A stretch of 36,975 nucleotides of DNA. Source: Candidatus Parvarchaeota archaeon (GTDB lineage Archaea > Nanobdellota > Nanobdellia > Parvarchaeales > Parvarchaeaceae). Shown in pieces: positions 8,502-17,377 of the stretch; position 1 is the stretch's first letter, and every line of letters starts with the position of its first letter. Below the pieces are notes generated by a model. The model worked only from the letters and a program-made list of their open reading frames with translations. It was not told the DNA's origin and ran no database searches. The stretch lies in NCBI GenBank assembly GCA_023380615.1, contig JAMCRO010000028.1, positions 1 to 36,975 on the forward strand, read 5' to 3'. Both the position numbers and the translations under genes were made by a program.

Positions 8502-9910
8502 TAAACTTACTCTTTCTTATATTGGTACCGGCGATAGGGATACTGCTTTTAATATTAAAAAGATCCTATGACAAGCTGCCTTCTCCCGAAATAATAGTGC
8601 TTTCAGCAATGGCAGTAAACATTGCCTTGTTTGTTCTGGGCCTTGTTTTCGGCTTTTCGAGTTTTAATGCAAACATAAACTCCAGCATAAGCTTCTCTTT
8701 TTCACTGCAGGAAAATTTCATAACAGTTCCCTTCCTTCTATTGGCGGTAACAGTCCCTGTTGCAATACTTCTTTTTGCAGTTAAGGAAATAAAACAAAGC
8801 AAAAGCATTTTTTATCTGTTTTATCTTCTAGTATACGTTTCCGTTATATCTGTTTTTGTTTCATCCAATCTTATAGTGTTCTTTATTTTCTGGGAAGCCG
8901 CAGTTCTTTCTTTGTTCTTTATTACAGGATTATGGGGTAACCGTGAGAAGGGCAGAAAGGCAGCAATGAAATTCCTAGTATTCACGCAGTTTGGAAGTCT
9001 TACTCTTCTTGCAGTCTTCATACTTCTATTTCTTTACACCGGAAGCTTCAACTTTTCTGTTATTGCCTCCAGAATGTCATCTTTACCTTTATACGTAGAG
9101 TATATCTCCTTTTTCCTGCTGTTAATAACAGTCATGATAAAAATGCCCATCTTTCCGCTTCATGGATGGCTTCTTGACTCTTATTATTACTCCCCCTCTT
9201 CTGGAACAATGCTTTTGTCCAGCATGCTTTCAAAGCTTGGAGGATTTGCATTTATTCTGTTCGGCTTTGGGCTTTTCAGAAACCTGCTTTTGGAATTCAG
9301 GCTGCCACTCATATCCTTAGGAGTTTTCACTGCGATTTACATCGCATTTACTGCTTCTGGTCAGAAAGATCTGAAAAAGCTGCTTTCCTATTCAAGCATG
9401 TTTTATATGTCCTTGGTTTTTATCGGCATTTCATCAGGTATTAACCTAGCGGTTGCAGGCTCTGTTCTGTTAATGATAAGCCACGGCTTCATAATAGCAC
9501 TTCTGTTCGGTATTTCATACATACTTCTGCAAAAGACTGGCACAAACGAAACTGAAAAAATGGGAGGGCTGATGTCAAAGATGCCTCTGCTTTCCTTCTT
9601 CCTTGTTTTTGGCATATTTGCAAGTCTTGGGGTTCCGGGATTATCTAACTTTCCAGGAGAATTGCTGATATTCATAGGCTCATATGGTGTCGCAGGAATA
9701 TCCCTTCTTGCCATATTCGGGATAATGTTGTCTACTAATTATTATTTGAGGGTAATCAAGCAGTCTTTATTTGGACAGCTGAAAAAGGCGTTTGTAAGTT
9801 TGACAGACCTATCTAAGATAGAGCTCCTTTTTATGGCATTTCTATCTTTTTTTATCCTTTTATTAGGGTTGTTCCCTTCATTACTTTTAAACACGCTTGG
9901 AGGGCTATGA
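8498..9910 (+). CDS. nuoM: NADH-quinone oxidoreductase subunit M
   Basis: FFIFWEAAVLSLFFITGLWG; KMPIFPLHGWLLDSYYYSPSSGTMLLSSMLSKLGGF; proton-pumping antiporter-like subunit. Confidence 0.9.
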   Translation: MINLLFLILVPAIGILLLILKRSYDKLPSPEIIVLSAMAVNIALFVLGLVFGFSSFNANINSSISFSFSLQENFITVPFLLLAVTVPVAILLFAVKEIKQSKSIFYLFYLLVYVSVISVFVSSNLIVFFIFWEAAVLSLFFITGLWGNREKGRKAAMKFLVFTQFGSLTLLAVFILLFLYTGSFNFSVIASRMSSLPLYVEYISFFLLLITVMIKMPIFPLHGWLLDSYYYSPSSGTMLLSSMLSKLGGFAFILFGFGLFRNLLLEFRLPLISLGVFTAIYIAFTASGQKDLKKLLSYSSMFYMSLVFIGISSGINLAVAGSVLLMISHGFIIALLFGISYILLQKTGTNETEKMGGLMSKMPLLSFFLVFGIFASLGVPGLSNFPGELLIFIGSYGVAGISLLAIFGIMLSTNYYLRVIKQSLFGQLKKAFVSLTDLSKIELLFMAFLSFFILLLGLFPSLLLNTLGGL

Positions 9911-9911
9911 C

Positions 9912-11264
9912 ATGGAATATCTAAATCCGCAGTACATTCTGTTTGCAGGCATACTGTTTATTATACTTGTAGATTTTCTAAGACGTAGCCTGAATAGCAG
10001 CAAAAAGGTTTTTTTGCACTACATAACGGCTGTTTTTCTAGGTTTGGCGCTTGTTTTTGACGTCATCTACGGAAACATGAACATAAATCTGTTCTCGGAA
10101 GTTCAGTACTCCCAGTTTGTAACAGGGTTCATGCTGTTCCTTTCCCTTTTCATATACCTTTTCATTATAGCGGATAAAAACGAGCATAGCGTTGCAATAG
10201 ACATTTCATACCTCTCTGCTGTTCTCGGTTCAACTCTTGTGGTTTTATCAAGTAATCTTATCTCTTTGTTCATTTCCATCGAGATACTTTCCATATCTAC
10301 GTACGCTCTTGTTTACATGTACAAGTCCGGAAACGCACTTGAAGGCGCGGTAAAATACCTTTCAACAGGTGTAATATCAATGGTGATTTTGATATTTGGT
10401 ATTTCCCTTATATACGCAGGAGCAGGAACGCTTTCATTTTTTTCTCTGCATGTGATTTCATACCTGCCGTTTATTGCGGGCGTTGCCATAGTAGTGGCGG
10501 GGTTGGGCTTTAAATCAACCCTCGTGCCGTTTCACATGTGGGCCCCAGATACTTATGAAGCTTCGAAAAGCTCGGTTACGGCATTTATTTCTTCAGTATC
10601 AAAGGCCGCAGGCTTAATTGCAATGATAAGGATATTCTTTTTCGCACTGCCGGTTTCTTCCCTGTTTGTTACCGCACTTTTCCTTTCAATAGCCCTTATA
10701 ACCATCTTTCTAAGTTCATTTCTTGCGTCCGTTCAGGATAGGATAAAGAGAATACTTGCCTATTCAAGCATTTCACAGGCAGGGTTTGCATTCATAAGCA
10801 TAGCAGTTCTGACTACAAAGGGAATAAACGCAGCAGTTTTCTACATATTTGCATTTGCAGTCGCGGATGCGATAGTGTTTCTTGCATATGACATGTTTGA
10901 GAGCAGAAAGATAATCTACAAGAAGGAAAGCAGTTCAATGGCGCAGGTCTCAAGGATAGGCGCAGTGGCCTTTTTCATAGGCATACTGTCACTTGCAGGC
11001 TTTCCACCTACAATAGGATTTTTCGGAAAGCTTCTTATCTTCTATGCTTTGTTCAGCAGTGGGTACTTTGCGCTGGTCATACTCGCATTTTTCGCCCTTC
11101 TGGTTTCTACATTTTATTATTTCAATATATTATCGGAAATGCACGTTGTTGACAAGATAATGAAAAATAAAAAACAATCACCTGTCAAAAAAGAGCAGAG
11201 AGCAAAAGAGACAATACTGGTAATACTTACATTGGCTTTATTCATCGGTGTAATCTTTGCATAG
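9912..11264 (+). CDS. nuoN: NADH-quinone oxidoreductase subunit N
   Basis: FISIEILSISTYALVYM; STLVPFHMWAPDTYEASKSSVTAFISSVSKAAG. ORF track start 9897 is TTG; ATG 9912 preferred. Confidence 0.9.
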   Translation: MEYLNPQYILFAGILFIILVDFLRRSLNSSKKVFLHYITAVFLGLALVFDVIYGNMNINLFSEVQYSQFVTGFMLFLSLFIYLFIIADKNEHSVAIDISYLSAVLGSTLVVLSSNLISLFISIEILSISTYALVYMYKSGNALEGAVKYLSTGVISMVILIFGISLIYAGAGTLSFFSLHVISYLPFIAGVAIVVAGLGFKSTLVPFHMWAPDTYEASKSSVTAFISSVSKAAGLIAMIRIFFFALPVSSLFVTALFLSIALITIFLSSFLASVQDRIKRILAYSSISQAGFAFISIAVLTTKGINAAVFYIFAFAVADAIVFLAYDMFESRKIIYKKESSSMAQVSRIGAVAFFIGILSLAGFPPTIGFFGKLLIFYALFSSGYFALVILAFFALLVSTFYYFNILSEMHVVDKIMKNKKQSPVKKEQRAKETILVILTLALFIGVIFA

Positions 11265-11384
11265 AATTTTATGTTTAAGTGAGCAAGTAAAGACCTAACT
11301 ACAGTGAGATATTAAATACGTTCAAAGGCTTATTTTTATATAAACTGTCAGAGCAACAGCGTATTGGTAGTTTTGAAGGCTGCA

Positions 11385-12080
11385 ATGGACATAGAAGATT
11401 TTAATGTAAGGTTTAGAAAGGGTTCAAGGGCGGTTTTTGCGGGAGAGTATGCAGTTGTTGGAGATGTGCATCTCGGCTTTGAAGAGGATATAAACAGCAA
11501 CGGCTACAATATCTGGGAAAAAACCGACGAAATCACGGACCAAATAATAAAGATAGGGTCTAAAAAGCTTATTTTGCTGGGGGATATAAGAAAGGAGTAC
11601 ACGGAAATAAGGCCGAAGGAAGGGGGAGCCCTGATAAAGTTTTTTTCAAGGCTATCTGATAATTTTGATGAAATAATACTGACGAAGGGAAATCATGACG
11701 GGGGGATAGAAAAGATAACCAGCAGGTTCGGCAATGTATCGGTTAAAAATGAATTCATATACAACAAAATAGGGTTTATGCACGGCCATGCCCTTCCCTC
11801 CGTGGAACTGTCAAGAGAGGCTGAAACCCTGTGCATCAGCCACGTTCATCCCTCCTTTACCTTCCGGGATTCAAACGGGGTTTCATACAAAGAAGACTGC
11901 TTTTTCATGCTTAAACTAAAACTTCCAAGGGAAAAATACCCTGGCTCCAAATTGAAAAAGGCCATCATAGTGCCAAAATTCAACCCATACATAGGAAGTT
12001 CTACAGAAATAAGCAACAGGGGAATAATGAAATACGCTGAAATAGACGGTAAGATGACTTTGGATCTTGTAGTGTTCTAA
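11385..12080 (+). CDS. Metallophosphoesterase, archaeal SbcD-related/PdeM-like
   Basis: VVGDVHLGFE, LILLGDIRKE, LTKGNHDGG, FMHGHA, CISHVHPS metallophosphatase motifs. A TTG start at 11364 is possible. Confidence 0.85.
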   Translation: MDIEDFNVRFRKGSRAVFAGEYAVVGDVHLGFEEDINSNGYNIWEKTDEITDQIIKIGSKKLILLGDIRKEYTEIRPKEGGALIKFFSRLSDNFDEIILTKGNHDGGIEKITSRFGNVSVKNEFIYNKIGFMHGHALPSVELSREAETLCISHVHPSFTFRDSNGVSYKEDCFFMLKLKLPREKYPGSKLKKAIIVPKFNPYIGSSTEISNRGIMKYAEIDGKMTLDLVVF

Positions 12081-12089
12081 AAAGGAATG

Positions 12090-12099
12090 GTTATAAATT
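12090..12099 (+). promoter_or_regulatory. TATA box, predicted leaderless promoter of the SPFH gene
   Basis: GTTATAAATT about 26 bp upstream of ATG 12121. Confidence 0.5.
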
Positions 12100-12120
12100 A
12101 AAACTCTTCTTATAAATACT

Positions 12121-13053
12121 ATGAGTCCGGGAGAGTTTTGGGTTTTTGTAATTGGTATAATAGCATTGGTCGCTCTTTTTCTTCTGAGTATCTTTATACC
12201 TAGCCTGTTTTACGCGTTCGTTATAATATTCATTGTATTGATTGCCGTGATATTCTTTATAACTTTTATAAAGAAATACAGCCAGTTCGAAAGGGGAATA
12301 ATATTCAGGCTCGGCAAGTTCAACCGCATAGCAGGTCCTGGCTGGGCCATAGTCGTGCCATTTTTTGAGGAGGAATACAAGAAAGTTGATGTTAGGGTAA
12401 AAATGATGGACATAACTTCTTCAGACATATTCACGGCCGATGATCTTAAAATTTCGCTTGATGGAACTATATATTATCAGATTGTGGATCCTGAGAAGGC
12501 GACGTTACAGATAGACAACTATGGGCAGGGTTTGTCCAATTTAGTTCAATCTGCAGTCAGAAATGCAATAGCATCTTTGACTATGAGGCAGGTTTTTGGA
12601 AGCCTTGACAGGCTGAACGACATACTTGCGGATGCAATAAGGCACATGACCTGGAAATGGGGCATTGACGTTCCTTCCGTGCAACTGCGATCAGTTTCAC
12701 CATCCAACGAAGTTATACAGGCCATGCAGCAGCCAGAAATAGCCGCTAATTTGTTGCAGGCGCAGAGGTTTAAAGCTGAGGCACAGAAGATAGTCATGGA
12801 AGCGATAGGCGAGGGCAGCAAATCACTTGATGACCGTTCAATAGTGTACCTTTATCTTCAGGCTCTTAAGCAGGTAGGCGAGTCAAGTTCTTCCAAGATA
12901 GTTCTTCCAATGCAGTTCATGCAAAGCGCAGGAAGCATGCTTGGCGGAATGGCAGGCCTTTCTACGACTGCACTTGCTTCCCTTGGTGGGCAGGAAAACG
13001 TTCAGAATGTTATAGACAAGATAAAAGAGAAAATATCTCAGGCCAATTCTTGA
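12121..13053 (+). CDS. SPFH/Band 7 (stomatin/slipin-like) protein
   Basis: N-terminal TMs; QFERGIIFRLGKFNRIAGPGWAIVVPFFEE; DVRVKMMDI; RNAIASLTMRQVFGSLDRLNDIL. Confidence 0.9.
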   Translation: MSPGEFWVFVIGIIALVALFLLSIFIPSLFYAFVIIFIVLIAVIFFITFIKKYSQFERGIIFRLGKFNRIAGPGWAIVVPFFEEEYKKVDVRVKMMDITSSDIFTADDLKISLDGTIYYQIVDPEKATLQIDNYGQGLSNLVQSAVRNAIASLTMRQVFGSLDRLNDILADAIRHMTWKWGIDVPSVQLRSVSPSNEVIQAMQQPEIAANLLQAQRFKAEAQKIVMEAIGEGSKSLDDRSIVYLYLQALKQVGESSSSKIVLPMQFMQSAGSMLGGMAGLSTTALASLGGQENVQNVIDKIKEKISQANS

Positions 13054-13763
13054 TCCAGACTATATAATACTTTGTAGATATCTTGCATGTCCTCTATTAT
13101 AAAATCAGGCTTATTCTTTGAGGTTTTCCGCTTTTCTTCGTTGTAACTGTCAAAAAGTATAGTTTTCATGCCCGCTTCCTTTGCATTGTCTATATCCACA
13201 TGAGGGGTGTCTCCAATAAACAGTACCTCATCAGTTTTAAGTTTCAGCATTGCAGCAGTTTTTTTAAATGCCTCAGGGCTATGTTTGCTTTCAGGTATGT
13301 TATCTCTTGCAATAATCTTTACATCAAACTTCCCATTGTAATCGAATTTATCCAAGGTCCTCTTTTTGAGACCGGGATAAAGTCCTTCCCCTGTCAGAAG
13401 TCCTATCTTTAAATTCATTTTTTTAAGTCTATCCAATGTTTCTTCCACCCCTTGTGTAAATTCCATTCTATTAATGAGGTGACTCTCGAAAATTTCCGAA
13501 TATACGTCTATCTTTTCTTCATCAATGTTTAGACCGCTTTCTTCCGCAAAAAGTTCATAGAAAAGCCTCCTATGTCTTTTCATAGGATCCAAGCCGTCAA
13601 ACCTTTTTTGGACCTTTTCCAGTATGCTGTCAAATGTTTTCAAGTCCATTGTTTCGAAGTCTTCCTGCATCTTGTTTAAAACCGATTTATTGGCATCATC
13701 TATTGTTTTTGAAGAGTTTATCAAGGTATTGTCGAAATCGAATATTATCCCTTTTATTTTCAT
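13038..13763 (-). CDS. HAD superfamily hydrolase
   Basis: IIFDFDNTLINS (motif I), GLLTGEG, FIGDTPHVDIDNAKEAGMKTILFD. ORF track start 13859 runs through a tRNA gene; true ATG at 13763. Confidence 0.88.
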   Translation of the reverse strand: MKIKGIIFDFDNTLINSSKTIDDANKSVLNKMQEDFETMDLKTFDSILEKVQKRFDGLDPMKRHRRLFYELFAEESGLNIDEEKIDVYSEIFESHLINRMEFTQGVEETLDRLKKMNLKIGLLTGEGLYPGLKKRTLDKFDYNGKFDVKIIARDNIPESKHSPEAFKKTAAMLKLKTDEVLFIGDTPHVDIDNAKEAGMKTILFDSYNEEKRKTSKNKPDFIIEDMQDIYKVLYSLDQELA

Positions 13764-13774
13764 ATTATAAAATA

Positions 13775-13846
13775 AGCCTCCGACGGGTGCTGGCCCCGCG
13801 ACCTTCTGCTTACAAGGCAGACGCTCTACCGCTGAGCTACGGAGGC
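13775..13846 (-). tRNA. trnT(ugu): tRNA-Thr (anticodon UGU), no encoded CCA, noncanonical T-loop
   Basis: Minus strand: GCCTCCG TA GCTC AGCGGTA GAGC G TCTGC CTTGTAA GCAGA AGGTC GCGGG GCCAGCA CCCGT CGGAGGC + U73. All stems pair; 7-nt anticodon loop with TGT. Confidence 0.88.
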
Positions 13847-13922
13847 TCAATGTAAGCATTGATAGTTTATTACATTAAAGTAAACTTATATATTTTATGT
13901 TTAACGTCTAATCTAGTTGAGC

Positions 13923-14543
13923 ATGGAAGAATATGAAGTTATAGAGCATCTTAAGTCGGGTTCAAAGGTTCCTGATAACAATTTTTTGATAGTTGCGATA
14001 AATTACAAAGAACCAACATACATAAAGTTTGAAAGTGAAATGGACTTTAAGGTGGGGGATAAGGTTACTGTAGAAAATAATGATGTATTTTTTAACCAGA
14101 AAAATATAGGTCAGATAAAGGAAATAAAGAAAGCAAATGACATAAAGATCGATACCAGATACGACATAAAGTATACCGGAGGTTATTCGGTAGACGGTAA
14201 AAAGGTGTACCTGGATGAGCATTTTCCTAAGAACATAGTTGTTGACGGTAAGACTGTTGATACTGTCGAAAGTATTGATAGACACCACGAAGTGGCGGAG
14301 AAATGGCTTATAGACGATGCATATGAATATGCATATGCACATGAGATTGCAACTAAAATTGAAAGGGAATATGTAGAATCACTGGGTGTAAACTGGGATG
14401 ATTACTGCAAGGAAGTTAATAAAAACCTACATGAAGTTTACATGGCCAAAGCAGAAAAAACTCCTTCGGATTTAGACCTTGCCCCTTATTTCTATTCAAA
14501 GGATGAGAAGGCATTAAAGGAAATAAGGGAAACTAAGCAGTGA
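13923..14543 (+). CDS. Hypothetical protein with His/Glu-rich, possibly metal-binding C-terminal segment
   Basis: ORF from TTG 13917/ATG 13923; DRHHEVAEKWLIDDAYEYAYAHEIATKIEREY suggests a metal-binding helical motif; family not recognised. Confidence 0.6.
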   Translation: MEEYEVIEHLKSGSKVPDNNFLIVAINYKEPTYIKFESEMDFKVGDKVTVENNDVFFNQKNIGQIKEIKKANDIKIDTRYDIKYTGGYSVDGKKVYLDEHFPKNIVVDGKTVDTVESIDRHHEVAEKWLIDDAYEYAYAHEIATKIEREYVESLGVNWDDYCKEVNKNLHEVYMAKAEKTPSDLDLAPYFYSKDEKALKEIRETKQ

Positions 14544-14598
14544 TTCTTGTTTTTATTGTTAGGTTAAAGAATTAATCCTGCAGCTTCATAATCTTTAT

Positions 14599-15348
14599 AT
14601 GGAAGACAAGTTCATAGACGTGCATGCCCACATAACGGACAAGTCATTGGAAAAAGAAAGGGGTAAGTTTCTGGACAGCATTTCCGATTCTTATTTAATA
14701 CTTAATGCGGGAGAGAATAAGGAAGACAGCAAAAGAATACTTAAAGATGGCGAAAAATACAGGTTTCTGCTTCCCTGCATAGGCCTGCATCCCAATGAAA
14801 TAGCCCATAAATCTTATCAAATTGTACAAACAGAGTTTGATTTCTTTCCAAGTAACATAAGCAAATTTTTTGCAGTTTCAGAAATAGGCTTAGACTACAA
14901 AGGCAAGGATATCTATCAGATGGAGCAGGAAAGGGAATTCCTTTACAAGATATTAGATCTTGCAGAAAAAAACAAGAAAGTTTGCATAATCCACAGCAGA
15001 AAGGCGATAGAGGATGTTTTTGATGTACTTTCAAGTTTTCATGTAAAGGCAGTAATACATAATTTTGAGGGTAACTTAAGGAACCTTGACAAGGCACAGG
15101 AGTTGGGAATAAACATAAGCATTTCCACCGGATTCATGAAATTCAAGAAGGAGAACATAATAAGGAATGTGGATATAGGTAAACTGTTCACGGAAACGGA
15201 TTCACCAGCACTAAGTCCCGATGATAACATAAATACTCCTTTGAATATACCTAAACTATTAAATTACATATCTAGTATAAAAAAGATGGAAGCAGAGGAA
15301 ATAAAATCTGCAGTTTACAAAAACTTTGTAAAGGTGTTTTATGATTGA
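14599..15348 (+). CDS. tatD: TatD family metal-dependent hydrolase/DNase
   Basis: FIDVHAHITD, IGLHPNEIA, SEIGLDYKG, IHSRKA, TDSPAL: TatD motifs. Confidence 0.88.
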   Translation: MEDKFIDVHAHITDKSLEKERGKFLDSISDSYLILNAGENKEDSKRILKDGEKYRFLLPCIGLHPNEIAHKSYQIVQTEFDFFPSNISKFFAVSEIGLDYKGKDIYQMEQEREFLYKILDLAEKNKKVCIIHSRKAIEDVFDVLSSFHVKAVIHNFEGNLRNLDKAQELGINISISTGFMKFKKENIIRNVDIGKLFTETDSPALSPDDNINTPLNIPKLLNYISSIKKMEAEEIKSAVYKNFVKVFYD

Positions 15349-16255
15349 AGGGGCATTTCTTGGCACGAGTTCAGCATTTCCTACCGTAAAGAGGAATCAC
15401 CCTTCGGTTTATCTTATGGTAAACGGGGAAAGAATGCTTTTTGACTGCGGAGAAGGTACTCAAAGACAGATACGGAAAGCAGGATTGAGCCCCTCCATAG
15501 ACTATATTTTTATAACGCACTGGCACGGAGATCACTCATTAGGGTTGGGAGGGATAATACAGAGCCTTAACATGATGAAAAGCAATAAAAAACTGCAGAT
15601 ATTCGGCCCTAGCGGTACAGAGCAGGGCATAAAAAACATAGTAATAACTTATAAGTTCTATAATCAGCTTGATATAAAAACAAAGTCAGTCAATGCACCA
15701 AAGGAAAAGATAATAGTAGAAAGAGAGGATTACAGCATTTCGGCTATAAATGTAGAGCATTCAGTTAAATGTCTTGCCTATAAAATAAAGGAGAAAGACG
15801 TGCGCAATATATCAGTAGAAAAGCTTGCTGAAAAGGGGGTAAAACCCGGCAAATTTTTGAGCAAGCTTAAGGAAGGAAAGGATGTGCTTTACAACGGTAT
15901 TAAGCTAAAATACAAAGAGCTTACGTACCTAAAGAAGGGAAAATCGCTTGCGTATGTCACTGATCTGAGGTACGACCGCAGAGTAATTCCATTTATAAAA
16001 GGAGTTGACACATTGATAATAGAAAGTACATTTGGAGAAGAATTCCAGAAATCCTATGAGTTTTTTCACCTGAACATTAAAGAAGCCATGCTGCTTGCAA
16101 AGAGTTCCGGTGCCAAGGAAGTGTACTTTGTTCATACAAGTCAAAGATATGAAAATGACGATTCGATGGCCAAGAGTGCCGCGGCCATCTACTCAAAGAT
16201 GAAATGCACCTTCAGATACCATTTTCCCGATGACTTTGATAGATTTTCACTGTAG
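15341..16255 (+). CDS. rnz: Ribonuclease Z (tRNA 3' endonuclease)
   Basis: FLGTSSAFPT, MLFDCGEGTQRQI, FITHWHGDHSLGLGGIIQSL, YVTDLRYD: RNase Z/ElaC motifs. Confidence 0.94.
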   Translation: MIEGAFLGTSSAFPTVKRNHPSVYLMVNGERMLFDCGEGTQRQIRKAGLSPSIDYIFITHWHGDHSLGLGGIIQSLNMMKSNKKLQIFGPSGTEQGIKNIVITYKFYNQLDIKTKSVNAPKEKIIVEREDYSISAINVEHSVKCLAYKIKEKDVRNISVEKLAEKGVKPGKFLSKLKEGKDVLYNGIKLKYKELTYLKKGKSLAYVTDLRYDRRVIPFIKGVDTLIIESTFGEEFQKSYEFFHLNIKEAMLLAKSSGAKEVYFVHTSQRYENDDSMAKSAAAIYSKMKCTFRYHFPDDFDRFSL

Positions 16256-16286
16256 GTATTATTTTGCACTTTAGAATAGAAACTTA

Positions 16287-16295
16287 TTTAAATTT
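16287..16295 (+). promoter_or_regulatory. TATA box, predicted leaderless promoter of the EF1A-like GTPase
   Basis: TTTAAATTT about 26 bp upstream of ATG 16317. Confidence 0.5.
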
Positions 16296-16316
16296 ATCCC
16301 TCTTTATACAAAAGAT

Positions 16317-17345
16317 ATGAATTCGTTAACAGTAAGCGTAATAGGGCCATACAGGTCTGGAAAATCAACTCTTGTAAATAAGCTGCAGCAAAGAAAAGGC
16401 GCAGAAGAAGATGTTTCTTTCTTTTTCTTTAAATACGGCGGAAAGAACGTTACTTTGATAGATACACCAGGGGATATGGACAACCCAACGACGCTGGCTT
16501 CAGTTCTTACTATCTCAGATGCGATAATATTCTGCGTTTCTCCGGAAAACGGCGTGAATCTTCAAGTAGGTGAGCAGATAATAATGGCCAGTTCAATAGG
16601 CATAAACCTGGGCTTAATCTGTATAACAAAGGCGGATATATCCACGACAGCGGACATAGAAAAGCTGATTATACAGTTGTCTGCGATAATAAAGGGAACT
16701 TCAATGGAAAACTTTGAGATAATGGTTATTGACATAAACAATGACCAGAGCATGGCGGACATAAGGGCAAAAGTTTCAAGTTTTTCTTATGATTCAGAAA
16801 ACATACAAAAGCCGTTCAAAATACTGATAGACCATGCATTTGAATCAAAAGGCATGTCAATTGCAGTTGGAACAATGCCGACCGGAAAGATAGGCATACA
16901 TTCTGAAGGGACAATTGCCCCAGCACCGTTTACAAAGGAAATTTCAATAAACTCAATTCAAATCAATCAGGAAGACGTTCAGTCCGCAGAGGCGGGGGAT
17001 AGAGTAGGCGTTGCAATAAAAGGCGTATGGCCATGGGATCTGCCGAGAGGAGTTGAAATAAGGAAAAGCGGCAGTTTTAAGGACATAAAAGAAGGTGAGT
17101 TGACAGTTGATGTAAGTCCATTATATAAGCAGGAAATAAAGGATGACGTAAATCTTAATTTAATATCGAACTGGCAGAATTTGGTCGTTACTTTGAGCAA
17201 CGTAAAACGTGAAAATAATAAGGTGACTGCGCATTTCGTTGCGGATAAGAATTTCTGCTTTGATGAAAATGATAAGATGGTACTAATAAACAAAGATCTT
17301 CCGATAAGATTTTTGAGAGTCGTAGGTAAAACCGCAGTAATATAA
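16317..17345 (+). CDS. Translation-GTPase-like protein (EF1A/SelB-like paralog), divergent
   Basis: P-loop GPYRSGKST, DTPGD (G3), ITKAD (G4), then EF-Tu-like beta-barrel domains; catalytic PGH replaced by PGD. Confidence 0.75.
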   Translation: MNSLTVSVIGPYRSGKSTLVNKLQQRKGAEEDVSFFFFKYGGKNVTLIDTPGDMDNPTTLASVLTISDAIIFCVSPENGVNLQVGEQIIMASSIGINLGLICITKADISTTADIEKLIIQLSAIIKGTSMENFEIMVIDINNDQSMADIRAKVSSFSYDSENIQKPFKILIDHAFESKGMSIAVGTMPTGKIGIHSEGTIAPAPFTKEISINSIQINQEDVQSAEAGDRVGVAIKGVWPWDLPRGVEIRKSGSFKDIKEGELTVDVSPLYKQEIKDDVNLNLISNWQNLVVTLSNVKRENNKVTAHFVADKNFCFDENDKMVLINKDLPIRFLRVVGKTAVI

Positions 17346-17377
17346 ATTTTTATAATCTCTTAATAACTACTTATATT

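Noticed and set aside
13764-13859. N-terminal 32-aa extension of the HAD ORF (MLTLSLRSSAVERLPCKQKVAGPAPVGGLFYN)
   Set aside because: It is the translation of tRNA-Thr; the real start is ATG 13763.
14317-14340. Palindrome-like ATGCATATGAATATGCATATGCAC
   Set aside because: Lies within coding sequence encoding AYEYAYAH; explained by repeated Ala-Tyr codons.
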